DNA of 64,000 bases from Aricia agestis (lineage: Eukaryota; Arthropoda; Insecta; Lepidoptera; Lycaenidae): assembly GCF_905147365.1 (NCBI RefSeq), contig NC_056408.1, positions 11,842,001-11,906,000 of the forward strand. Reading direction: 5' to 3'. Below the pieces are notes generated by a model. It saw only the letters and a program-made list of their open reading frames with translations, was not told the origin of the DNA and did no database searches. Below, one piece after another: positions 23,482 through 33,794 of the stretch; within the stretch, counting starts at the first letter, position 1; the number at the start of each line of letters is the position of its first letter. The translations under genes were made by a program, and so were the position numbers.

Positions 23482-23718
23482 AAACGAAACATAGTTCCCT
23501 GCATAAAAGGCTATAAATGCGATAAACAAGAATATGAGCAACGTGTACAAGTAGCTGAAAAAGATTGTAACTTTGTGACAATGGAATAATTTATACAGCC
23601 TGTTTATTCCGAGAACGATTTGCAGAAGGCTTAAGTACAAATGTTTTTTCGATGGTTCTCCTTTACTTCTCACTTTCCTGCCATTTATAAACGGAATGGA
23701 TAATGAAGGTGTCTTCAT
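23482..23718 (-). pseudogene. Orphan N-terminal exon of a second gustatory receptor
   Basis: From the ATG at 23718, 79 codons stay open to a perfect donor GTAAGT. The piece resembles the start of the complete Gr at 55-62 kb: a basic lead, then K-K-x-x-Y-L, then G-I-N-R-L followed by a first membrane helix. Beyond the donor the frame continues about 40 codons, but the last part (W-F-T-E-G-S-G-G-D-S-G) looks like the end of a LINE ORF2 that runs into the LINE tail at 23268-23437. I found no matching downstream Gr exons on the minus strand. It may be a truncated pseudogene broken by a LINE, or a first exon whose partners lie outside what I can recognise. Confidence 0.6.
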
Positions 23719-23944
23719 ATTTGCGATGATCAAAGCCGCACTATGTTACACCAGCGACAGTGGTGAAGTCTGGCCACGGTATATTAAATTAACGAAACAA
23801 TTTTTGTAACGTATTATTAATGTTCTGTTTTCCGGCGGAGGAACTAAATTATGCACTAAGTAATCACTTAAGTTTTCCTTTTGTTGTTTCCATAAATGGG
23901 GGTAAGCTTAGCTTATAGTTTTGGGGCTATTTTCATTAACATTA

Positions 23945-24180
23945 TATAAAACGAGCTTTTGCCTGCGGCTTCGCTCGCATTAACTAAATATACAAACTTT
24001 CATCCCCTAAATGAACCCCTTGGGATTGGAATTTATCAAAATCCTTTCTTAGCGGATGCCTACGTCATAACATCTACCTGCATGCCAAATTTCAGCCCGA
24101 TCCGTCGAGTGGTTTGGGCTGTGCGTTGATAGATCACTATGTCAATCAGTCAGTCACCTTTGAGTTTTATATAATATATA
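23945..24180 (+). mobile_element. Helitron-like repeat (ACGAGCTTTTGCC family)
   Basis: ACGAGCTTTTGCCTGCGGCT, AATCCTTTCTTAGCGGATGC, ATGCCAAATTTCAGCCCGAT, then TGATAGATCACTATGTCAAT. Inverted copy at 30632-30830. Confidence 0.65.
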
Positions 24181-24552
24181 GATATTAACAATAAATAAAA
24201 AGACATTCACTTTAGTCTACACTCCACATAAAGTAGTGTATTACATCGTGTCCGATTTACCTTTAAAATTACCAGTAACAGTAAAAAGTAATAGGTATTT
24301 GAAATTACTTAAAGTAAAAATTAATAAGATACCTACTTTCTTCTTGTTGCTAACCATTATGAGTAACTTGTTATAAAACTATTAGGTAAGTTGTTGCCAG
24401 CAACTTTGATGACGCGGAAAGATCTATCAAGGGACGAAAACTATTGGTTTTGTGAAAGTCACACAACTAGCTTCTTTCTTATAATATCAGTTAGACTTTT
24501 ATTATATCAGTTAAGCTAGAAAAAATTTTTTATTTCTGAGATAGGTACTTAA

Positions 24553-25875
24553 CACTAGAAGGCCCGGGATTCATGCTATACCTTCAAAGACCGCAGCGGT
24601 CAATTTGACGGTACTAGAGATTAAGTCAGAATTCTTATGAAATTATTGCATATTTTGCATAAAAATAATATAAATTTATTTCTTTATTAACGGTAAATAA
24701 TTTCAGCACTAAACTGAGTAACATTTCTAGCAAGTAATAGTTTTTTTTTTTTTTACTCTTTTGTACATTTTCCACACAGAGCTTTTTTACAGATAGAGCT
24801 GTTTTCACAAACTTTTTTTTTTACAATTACATACTACTGATTAAACATTACTGTCTCTTATTGTTTGTAGTACACTTGTTTTAGAATTAGTTCACTTATT
24901 TTAGAATTAGTTTCTTGTCTTTGAATCGCATTTGAAGTGGTTTTTTTACACATACTCTGCACCTACTTCGCTCACTAGTTCAAGGATAAAATCATGACGA
25001 AATTTTGTATTCCTATGACTTTTTGATATAGAATTCACGGGTTTATAGCTGCTAAGTCAAGTATATTGCAAAAACGTGAACAGGCTAGGCCAGAAAGCAT
25101 ATTTTTCTGGCAACGACGTTCTACTCCTGTAGCGTCTGGAGGAATACAGGTCCATTCTGTGCCGTCACTTGCTACTTGTAACATACCGATTTCCGGTACT
25201 GAAGATGTCCTAGCTGATCGTCCACCGCATGCTGTTCACAAGCTGCTAATGGGTCTATCAGATTACAGATACCATTCGCGCAAAGGACGCGCCTTTGCGT
25301 GAATTTACAATAATATCTTCATTTGTAGCAGATAAATCTACTTCGATGTCTTCTGATGAACAAGTGACAAGTTATGGCTGAAATCCTGCGTCACGGTTTT
25401 TACTAGCACTGCCTGTTATATCATCACTACTTTCATCACCCGACACATCTTCTTGTATATCAATAAATCGCAACAGTTGTTGTTCTATTTGAGAACTTCT
25501 GAGGCGGCGACGCATTTTTTATGACTGCTTGAAATCAATATTAAGTATAAACAAGCTAGGCAGTAACAACTTACTCAGAATTCAATTCAACATAAACAAA
25601 AACAAATATACCCACTTTAGTTTGAAGAGATCGTTGTTCACTATTCTCGCTGCCTCTATATATGTATGCCGTCACATTGACGGTACGCGGTCTTAGTAGG
25701 TATTTGTGATTGAATCTCTTTAACAACATATAGCTAATTTTTAATATTGATCTAGCCTAACGATAGCAAATTAGGAAAAGTCATAAAATATGAGAAGAAA
25801 CCAAAACATAGTTTGTAAAATATTAAGGAATGAAATTGCTTTGCGGTCAAATTGACTGCCTTGGTCTTTCTAGTG
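24553..25875 (-). mobile_element. piggyBac-like element remnant with TTAA target site
   Basis: Flanked by TTAA at 24549-24552 and 25876-25879. The ends are inverted: left CACTAGAAGGCC, right GGTCTTTCTAGTG. Subterminal GCGGTCAATTTGAC-type motifs occur near both ends. At 1.3 kb it is about half the length of autonomous piggyBac elements, because the catalytic middle of the transposase is gone. Confidence 0.85.
24946..25515 (-). pseudogene. piggyBac transposase remnant (N- and C-terminal pieces)
   Basis: ATG at 25515 starts a basic then acidic N-terminus (R-R-R-L-R-S-S; D-E-S-S-D-D), stopped at 25372. A later piece reads S-D-G-T-E-W-T and then R-R-C-Q-K-N-M-L-S-G, the conserved segment before the DDD domain. 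The next recognisable part, with I-L-Y-Q-K-V-I-G then D-F-I-L-E-L-V, is the region after the catalytic core, and it ends at a stop at 24946. The DDD domain itself and several frames are lost. Confidence 0.75.
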
Positions 25876-25884
25876 TTAATATCT

Positions 25885-26035
25885 AAGGACCTATGGACGC
25901 TTCACTCCACGTCAGCCTGGCCCCGTCATAAGTACCTGAAGGACTTGTATTAGGGGTACCAGAAAACAGAAATATATTTAATACTTTTATATTATACATA
26001 ATATATTTAGGATTTTTATTATATTATACACAATA
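25885..26035 (-). mobile_element. SINE 3' fragment
   Basis: Matches the 3' half of the SINE at 21391-21660 (GGACTTGTATTAGGGGTACC, ATATATTTAATACTTTTATA). It begins about 10 bp after the piggyBac-like element. Confidence 0.65.
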
Positions 26036-26737
26036 TCACAAAGCTGCGAAAGTTTGTCTGTCTGTCTGTTAAGACAATGTAAGATTAAAATAAATCTTAA
26101 GCTATTATTGAGCTTACTGTGCGAGTAATGTTAAAATTCATTTAATGTCTCTCGTTTTGCTTTTGTATAGCCTTTATTAGGTTTTCCTTACGACCGCTTC
26201 CCCGGGACGGCTATTAACGTAATTAACAATTCCTTTAGGATATTTTAATTTATGTATTTTTCCTGGTATTTTAAGAATTTTGGCCTAACGAATCCTCAAT
26301 GTATTTCTTTTGTAGTTTGTTTATTTTTGTTTCGTAATCTTTACAAATGGAGAATGTGTACAGTTACTGTTACCTCTTGATGATATTGAGAATTTTCTTT
26401 GTAAACCTCGAAGGCAAATCACTATAAAGGCCTACTTTCGAAATAAATACTCCAATTCTATTAATAATTTTAATTAAACTCTGAAAACACCTTTGTCCTA
26501 GATCCAGTACGTTTAACCTATCACACCACAAAATAATATTCTCGACGTCTTATATCAAACCAAACAAAACCGTTTATTAACTGCTTACTGCGTTAAAATA
26601 TTATGCCTTTTCTTTAACATTTGGTAATTTTTCGCATATCTGGTTTATACATGCAAAAATTATAATACTACCCAGTTCTAATTTTAATCCAATGCTACTA
26701 CCTAAGCAACCCAGACTACTGTGAGCCTCAGCGAGCA
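26036..26737. other. No gene seen
   Basis: AT-rich, nothing recognised. Confidence 0.5.
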
Positions 26738-26914
26738 CCAAGACGATCAATTTTAATGTGCAATATCACGTATTGTGCAATATTAATGAAATACATATCA
26801 TTGAACAATTTATTTGACAACAAGATTGAAAGGCGGGCGCGTTCAATATAAACACTAGACGGTCAATAATATTGCACGATACGTAATATTGCACAATAAA
26901 ATTGATCGTCTAGG
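26738..26914. mobile_element. Foldback MITE (AGACGATCAATTTTA)
   Basis: Left CCAAGACGATCAATTTTAAT, right TAAAATTGATCGTCTAGG; inner TGCAATATCACGTATTGTGC mirrors GCACGATACGTAATATTGCA. Confidence 0.75.
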
Positions 26915-27116
26915 GGCCCACTCTCTGTGTTCTTCACTATTGAAAATTTTAAAACCCTCTCATACATTTTTCCGATGTATCTAATTCAAAGTGTCAGAGT
27001 GGCGTATCTCCACTTTTCCGCTCAGCGCTTTAAGCTAAATGAGTGTTCGGCCCGTTATCGTAATCCGTCCCGTATAATCCTTGTCCCATTAGGCCTGACT
27101 TGGCCGGACATAATCA

Positions 27117-27341
27117 CCTAAAGGTAGCCTTCTGATCCGAGCGACAAGCGACAAAAATTCTAACAGAATGCCGCTTTATGACCTAGGCAGGTTTCATTTT
27201 GCTCTGCGCCACTACAAAACAGTGGCGGCATCGGTCGCTAGACCAATGTCGATAGAAAATGAAACCTATGACTCATGTCATAAGATGGCATTTCATTTGA
27301 ATTTTTGTAGATCGCGATCGCTTGGAAAGCCACCTTAAGGT
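27117..27341. mobile_element. Foldback MITE (AATGAAACCTATGAC family), copy 2
   Basis: GAAAATGAAACCTATGACTC and ATGGCATTTCATTTGAATTT as in copies 12895-13143 and 44929-45120; ends CTAAAGGTAGCC and GGAAAGCCACCTTAAGG are imperfectly inverted. Confidence 0.65.
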
Positions 27342-27755
27342 CAGCCATGTTCCCAGACAGAGTTATGTCCATAGACATATTATATATTATGTCTATGGTT
27401 ATGTCGGATCACGATAAATATGACGTTTGACATTTTCACTTTGACGGGTATAAAGCTAGAAACAAATTATGGGACGTTTTCATAAGTTGCGGGCTGCGGC
27501 TGACGGATGCGGCACGGTTGTGTTGGTACACACTGTGCACGGTTCATCCTCGGACGTCCGCGGATGCAAAAACATCCGGAGAGCCAGATTCTGTTTGGAC
27601 GTCTGAAAGCATCCGCGACTTATGTCAGACAATGTGCACAGTTTAAGTATCATTAATCGAAGCGAATCACTATATTAATTGCACGCAAAGTGGAGTTTAA
27701 AAATGAATCATATTATGATTCAATATATGATGCTCCAAAGCGACCATTTTAGCCC

Positions 27756-27959
27756 CACTGATCTCCGATCAGATCTCCGTCGCGTATCATCGACGCGTAT
27801 CAAAATGATACGCGTATCATGATACGCCCCGATCGCTATTAACCGCGTATCTGATACGTGTCGTATCGGCAGAATGATCTAATGAGCGTCTACACTATGA
27901 TACGCATACTTGATACGGCGCGTTGATCGCGACGGAGCTCGGAGATCTGATCGGCAGTG
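27756..27959. mobile_element. Foldback MITE with GATACGCG palindromes
   Basis: Left CACTGATCTCCGATCAGATC, right GGAGATCTGATCGGCAGTG. The interior repeats GTATCA/TGATAC and CGCGTATC in both directions about ten times. Confidence 0.75.
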
Positions 27960-27968
27960 ACGGATTAA

Positions 27969-28476
27969 CCCTTAAGAGGATACACCAGGGGCGAGAGAAA
28001 TTGAAAATAGGTATTTGAAAATGTATTGCTGTCTCACCAATCTCAAGTCTCCCACCGCAGAGCGCGATAGAGACAACACGACGAAAGTTCTAATAAAAGA
28101 ACAGAAAATCTTCGATTTGTTGTCCGCTGATTCCTTCTCCAAAACTTAACCGATTCAAGTACTTTTTTCATTAAGAATTAAAGCAAGGCTTGAACTGTGT
28201 TCCTATGCTTTATTTTATTATTTTTTTTTTGTATATTTTAGCCAGTTTTGTTTTCTGGGTGTTTGAACACAGAGGAAAATCTGGCCATTTTTTTGGGTTT
28301 TTGGACGTTCTTATCTTTTTTAATAATATAATTATGAAAAAAAAGAAAACATAGGGACATGCTAATAGTGGCCATAGATATTCAGGAAAAAAATCATAAC
28401 TCTGCCGGCATTATCCAGGGAGGAAACAGGGGACAACGTCTGTATGGAAAAACGGCGGTGTGAGCTCCTCTTAATC
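27969..28476. mobile_element. Element with AAGAGGATACACC ends
   Basis: Left TTAAGAGGATACACCAG, right GGTGTGAGCTCCTCTTAA, imperfect inverted ends about 500 bp apart; interior unknown and A/T-rich. Confidence 0.5.
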
Positions 28477-29008
28477 AATTTAAGCAATTGCCTAGGGCAT
28501 CACATCTGAGGGGGCACCAGAAGAGTAAAGTTTCAAAGACCGATTCTAGTTGATATACGGATATGGGGGACCGCAATCAAAATTTTTGTGATAAAAAATA
28601 ATGTTATTAAAAATTAACGATTACATAGTGGAAAAAAAATCACGGCTTTTACGATGACTCTGCTGACTGCTCACTATTGTCGGTGGGCGTGAATTTTAAA
28701 ATGGCTTAACTTTCCGCGGGTTACTGATAAAGTCTCGGCGGGTCACATGTTGAGTAGGTATAGCTGCATTTGACTCAACCAATGTACCCGAAGCATCGTC
28801 TGTTTATAGTACAAAAACGTAGAGTAGTGTAACTGGGTAATTTCCATGAAATCAAACACGCTCACTTAAAAACAAATATGCACGTCATGATAATGCTCTT
28901 TTGGTATCTTAGGTTATCTGAAATCACGATCATAATAGTCAGTCCGTCTAGTATAAAGTTATGGCGGACCTTAACTGGCGCTACAACCCTGTAGGTCTAC
29001 TACTAAAT

Positions 29009-29131
29009 TGTTTTGAGACTCAAACAATAGACGAGAATGCCACGTCCTACTGTTACGTTGTAATTTCACGTTTGTTTTTGTTAGAATGGGACGCGGCATT
29101 CTCGTACGATTGTTTGAGTCTCAAAACGGTT
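29009..29131. mobile_element. Foldback MITE
   Basis: TTGTTTTGAGACTCAAACAA then GACGAGAATGCC, with matching complements 29088-29131; arms about 42 bp, loop about 38 bp. Confidence 0.75.
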
Positions 29132-29199
29132 TCAAAAAAAGCGCGCGTAAAATGTTCGACAGGTATGTTTAAGTTGAACATAACCGAACCGATATTGCT

Positions 29200-29337
29200 T
29201 ATAGTCTGTCAAGAAAGTGAAGGAATTAAAACGTGGCAACATCGTAGTGTCATCCCATTTTTCTTAGATTGATTTGAAAGGGAAAGACACTAAGATGTTG
29301 CCACTTTTTAATTTCTTCACTTTCTTGACAGACTATA
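29200..29337. mobile_element. Foldback MITE (TATAGTCTG family), copy 2
   Basis: TIRs TATAGTCTGTCAAGAAAGTG and CACTTTCTTGACAGACTATA are perfect. Copy 1 at 5994-6127 has the same loop but a decayed TIR. Confidence 0.85.
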
Positions 29338-29689
29338 ATTGAATGAATTTAGGCACAGAAAGTTCATTCTAAAAGTTTTGTTTTGTTTTGAGGTTAGTTT
29401 TATGTTTTATGTTTCAAGTAAGTAATTGTTTAATTTTTTAGTAAATAGAAATTGTAATCTTTATTTAAGAATGATAGTAAAGTTATAATATACTACTAAA
29501 TGAATGCAAACCTTACATAGTTGTAACAAGGCTGATTAATGTTAGATTTGATAAGATTTCTGAAGTTCTTTTTTCATAAATGACTATTGAGGCTTTAATT
29601 TACAATGTAGAAGTATGATTTCATAAAAATATCTAAGTGTTATCTATTGTATTATTATATTATTTCAAATGCATGCATATAATAATTTC

Positions 29690-29800
29690 CTTTTTGATTA
29701 TTAAAACATTCGCTAAATATTCGCATAATTTTTGCGAATGCGAATATTGAAAAATACGCGGATATTCGCGAATGCGAATGCGAATATCCGTTACATCACA
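29690..29800. repeat. AATATTCGC/GCGAAT motif cluster
   Basis: GCGAAT, ATTCGC and AATATTCG recur about ten times in 110 bp in both orientations, forming overlapping small palindromes. Unclassified. Confidence 0.65.
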
Positions 29801-29890
29801 AATAACGACAGCTGAAATCAATCGATCGCTCAGTCCAAAGATTTTCCTTCGGGGCCACCATATATCCCACAAAGTTGTCTACTCCTTATA

Positions 29891-30142
29891 CAGGGTGTAA
29901 CAAAAATAAGTGATAATACTTTAGGGTGTGTACGTGTTCCTTGTAGAGAGTTCACTGTGAAAGTAGCAGCGCTGAGATACCCAAAAATTTTTTCACTTTT
30001 GTATGGGGAAACTCGTGACGCTCGAGCCATTGCACATTCAAAAGTGAAAAAAAATTTCGTCTTTCAGAGCTGCTACTTTAAACTCTCTACAAGGAACACG
30101 TACACACTCTAAAGTATTATCACTTATTTTTGTTACACACTG
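29891..30142. mobile_element. Foldback MITE (TGTAAC family), full length
   Basis: CAGGGTGTAACAAAAATAAG to TTATTTTTGTTACACACTG, flanked by TATA on both sides. Arms of about 110 bp. Confidence 0.85.
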
Positions 30143-30631
30143 TATATTTTGTTGTTTCCCGCGCGGCTTTAAGTTACATAAGAGCCTGGGAGATTCATAA
30201 TATTTTATTATATTTTGTAAAGTAGAACATTGCGGAACTAACTTTTCTGATTTAAATAAATTGCATATTCTTTAACATTCTTTATTCTTGTACCCGCAAT
30301 CTTTGTGACGTCGTTGATTTATGTAAGTATTATTTACATTGGTATTATCTACATTCCGTCTGCTGTTCGGCTCTCTTATCATTAAGAAACTTTTTGTTTT
30401 TATGTTAGTGGCACTCGGAGGTAAATCGCAATATTCAACATCCGAAGTTAAAATTATTATGATAGCTATGATACATTTGACATATAACGTAGCTGTCCAT
30501 TTATATTCCACTACAACCAATACTCGATGGGCCCACAGTGGGGCCCATAGAAATCAAGCATATTTCCAGTCGCTTACAGCTGTAGGTATAATTAAAACTT
30601 TCTTCGAAGCAATTATTCATATTAATTATTA
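30143..30631. other. No gene seen
   Basis: Two overlapping frames of 80-97 codons (30272-30632, opposite strands) lack any family resemblance that I can see. Confidence 0.4.
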
Positions 30632-30830
30632 ATTTATCTATCAACGCACAGCCCAAACTACTGGACGGATCGGGCTGAAATTTGGCATGCAGATAGATGT
30701 TATGACGTAGGCATCCGCTAAGAAAGCATTTTGATAAATTCCAACCCCAAGGGGTTCAAATAGGGGATGAAAGTTTGTATATAATAATACTTCTTAACGC
30801 GAGCGAAGCCGCGGGCAAAAGCTCGTTTTT
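30632..30830 (-). mobile_element. Helitron-like repeat (ACGAGCTTTTGCC family), inverted
   Basis: CGGGCTGAAATTTGGCATGC to CGCGGGCAAAAGCTCGT, the reverse of 23945-24180. Confidence 0.65.
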
Positions 30831-31654
30831 GATAAAGTAGGTATCCGTTAAAAGAAACGGCAATTATACAATTACTTAACTACACCAATAAAGTTTAATT
30901 TATAATTTACTACTAAAGATATACGTTGTTTCATTTTCTCGCTAAAGAGAATTTATCAGAAGAATGTTTTTCTTTGCGAAGGATAATAAATAGTCGATAA
31001 TGGTGAAACGCTGTTACATTACCACGTTGAGGTTTATCAGAGCTAAATGCAGCCAAAAAGCTTTTCTTTTATTATCTTTATCTTCGTAGTTTCCTTCAAG
31101 GTTTCGTCTATTAGAAGCCTTCGAATTTAATAAACGTTAACGGATTGGTTTTTCTTTTAGCGCACGATAATATTTTATTTTCGTCGTTAGCAACGTTGTT
31201 TTGTCATTTGATAAAATAATTTCAATTTATGTAGTAAAACATAAATTGAAACTCATAAAGATGTAAGTAATGAAATTAAAGATTAAAAACTATCATCATA
31301 CAGTCATGTTATAATATTATGTGGAATATAATAAGTGTCAAAAATAATATATCTCTCGTCAAGTAGTCCCGTTATTTATTTACAAACATTTCCATTCTGT
31401 GGCCGCCGGTCGGGAACTGGGAAGAACTCGTTTCCTGTTCAAATATTGACATAGGCAGCAGTTTGCTTCAAATTCACAGGACACAAGACTTCGAGCATTG
31501 TTATTTACTTACTTCTGTATATGTGCAATTTTTATATCATGGGTGTGCCATGTAATAAAAAGGTAAGTTTATTGCCTCGCCTTCGCAGAATAGATTTTCA
31601 ATTGTTATACGACAGCCGGGTGCCGGCTTGGGGATTGATGGGTTATAATTGACT
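30831..31654. other. No gene assigned
   Basis: At 31540 a short ATG-GGT-GTG-CCA-TGT frame runs into AAG-GTAAGT-like sequence, which could be a tiny exon, but nothing supports it. Confidence 0.35.
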
Positions 31655-31857
31655 AGATGATCTCTGTTGCGCCAAATCTCGATAATCGCGCGGGGCCGTA
31701 CATTTTTCCGGGACAAAAAGTATCCTATGTCCTTTTCCGGGACTCAAAGTATCTCCATGCCGAATTTCAACAAAATCGGTTCAGCGGTTTGGGCGTGAAG
31801 AGGTAATAGACAGATAGACACACTTTCGCATTTATAATATTAGTATGGATTAGTATT
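31655..31857 (-). mobile_element. Lep1-like Helitron copy
   Basis: CTAGATGATC end at the left and ATATTAGTATGGAT start at the right, with AAAATCGGTTCAGCGGTTTG between; near full length. Confidence 0.8.
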
Positions 31858-31900
31858 AAATAGTAAATACATATTAAGATCTGAACCTGACTTTATGACA

Positions 31901-32130
31901 CAGGGTGTTACGAAACAAAGTGATAATAAGTACTTTAGGATCTCTAATGTGTATGTGTCCCTAATATAGAGTTTGTGATTTGTATGGGCCCACGCCCGAG
32001 CGAGCGTCATGAATTTGCCCATACAAAATTTAACCAAAAGCTGTTTCAGCGCTGCTACTTTTACTGTGAACCCTATACAGGGAACTCATACACGCTCTAA
32101 ATTACTATCACATTGTTTTGCTACAACCTG
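31901..32130. mobile_element. TGTAAC-family MITE copy
   Basis: CAGGGTGTTACGAAACAAAG to TTGTTTTGCTACAACCTG; diverged in the arms. Confidence 0.7.
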
Positions 32131-32144
32131 TATTATATATATAT

Positions 32145-32213
32145 TTTTTTTTTCATTTATTTCAGGAATCTAGGCCCATAATACAAATACCTTACAGACT
32201 AACATACATATTC
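32145..32213 (-). mobile_element. LINE 3' tail fragment
   Basis: On the minus strand: TATGTATGTTAGTCTGTAAG, then TATTATGGGCCTAGATTCCT and GAAATAAATG, ending in a run of A. This is the conserved end of lepidopteran non-LTR retrotransposons, with no upstream coding part left. Confidence 0.6.
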
Positions 32214-32665
32214 ATATTATAATAAATATAATATGTTGGTCGTTAGCGTAATAATTGCGTCGTCGTTAGAATCTATGAAAAAAATCATCTTGTATCTGCC
32301 ACAGCATAAGATTTTATCCTCTTTGAACAATGCTCCATTATCATTACTAATATTTGGAAAAATAAAATCATTTATGAAAAGAATGCTGCTAGCGCTCGTT
32401 ATCAAGTTCTTTAAAGGAAAGTCATTCATTTTGATTCATTCATTGATTAAGCGCTTTTTTGGTGAAGTATTCAAACATTGTGTGGTCAGCAAGACGCAAA
32501 AGTTAATTAATTCTAAGAGACTTAGAAAAAATATCATACCTAAATATTATTTCAACATAATAACGTATTTAAATCCTCCCCTGAACTTCCACGAATATTT
32601 CATGACTTAAGTTTGACAAATCGGTTCAGCCCTTCTCGAGTTCTAGCAAGACTAACAAAATTGTG

Positions 32666-32728
32666 ATTCATTTGTATTTCAGTCGCGCCTGCGCAGGGTG
32701 CGCAGGCGCGACTGAAATAAAAATGAAT
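32666..32728. repeat. 29-bp near-perfect inverted repeat before LINE ORF1
   Basis: Arms 32666-32694 and 32700-32728 are complementary with one mismatch and a 5-nt loop; the inner part is GC-rich (CAGTCGCGCCTGCGC). It ends 31 bp before the ORF1 ATG. It may be a template-switch scar at the LINE 5' end or a remnant of another foldback element. Confidence 0.85.
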
Positions 32729-32759
32729 CGTGGCGGTGGCGTATTTCGTGAATGCAATT

Positions 32760-33775
32760 ATGGCGAGCGTGTTAAAGTGCAACAATTGTAATATTGTTAT
32801 CGACGAGATGTTGGCATACATCCAAAACAAAGTATCAGTGATAGATGAGGAAACACTTGTGCGAATTTGTAAAAGTGCTTTAAGAGTGACGAAATTAAAA
32901 TATCAAAGTCACTTCTCTTCGATTCCATCCCGACAGAGCTACGAAAAATAGTCCGAAAAAACAAAGGAAAGGAAGAACGTGACATAATTGATATTATCAA
33001 TTTATTTAAGTGTGCGGAACCTACTGAAATTCCTGCATTTGTGGCGCGTCAACTGGAAAAACTACCTCCGATCGCATTTGACCACCTAAATAGATTGCAC
33101 TAAACTATTAAAAGATATGCTGCGAATGCAATCCGCTATTGACGAATTGAAGGCGAATTGCGCTACCGTGGAGCAACTAAAGAAATTAAGGAAGGAAATT
33201 CAACAAGTAAAACATGCTTCGTTGCTTCCTTCATCGGCTCTTAAGGTGAACGTAAAACGGGGTGCCGCGTTGTTAGATAGTGGCCCTATAGGTTTGTCAC
33301 ACCTGCCCAATAAATCAATGAATGATTCATCGGCTAGTTTTGATGAAATTAATAATTCACAGTGCAACAAATTATTGAAGGTAGACGCACAACAACAGGC
33401 GCACAATACATGCACGCAGCAACGGACCGACGACGGGGCCGACATCCGAACCCGGTTTGCTATGCGCGTTATCGCGTTCGTCAGTGCAAGCGAGCTCGTC
33501 GTCGCCGCAATCAGCTGAGTGGAATAGTATGGCTGTAGTTATGAATGACAATAGTGCAATGCAAGGTAATCGTATCCGCGATGGTGAGGGATGGCAAAAA
33601 GTCACAAGTAAAAAGAAGCCAACTTATTATCGTTACGCTGGCAAGTCAAGAATATTGAAAGTCTCGGAATTTAATTTTAGAGCCGCTGAAAAGAAGATTC
33701 CAATGTTTAAAACAAACATTCATAGTGACACTGAGGAGAACGATATTATTAAATATGAAAGGTCAGGCGTATAAA
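32760..33775 (+). pseudogene. LINE ORF1 (gag-like), frameshifted
   Basis: Starts at ATG 32760 with a Cys-x2-Cys motif and a helical N-terminus. The frame breaks at 32947-32949 (TAG) and resumes one frame over with a lysine/glutamate-rich stretch that reaches 33103. A third open piece (from 33117) holds a coiled-coil-like Lys/Leu/Glu segment. The last part (to 33775) carries the basic W-Q-K-V-T-S-K-K-K segment. At least two frameshifts and several stops make it non-functional. Confidence 0.7.
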
Positions 33776-33794
33776 TTCTGGGATTCAATTTTAG

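Noticed and set aside
31540..31580. Tiny possible exon with ATG and GTAAGT donor
   Set aside because: Only eight codons, no partner exon and no family resemblance.
32233..32610. 125-codon plus-strand frame
   Set aside because: Lys/Ile/Phe/Leu-rich as expected from AT-rich DNA; no recognisable motif, and it lies between a LINE tail and the next LINE.
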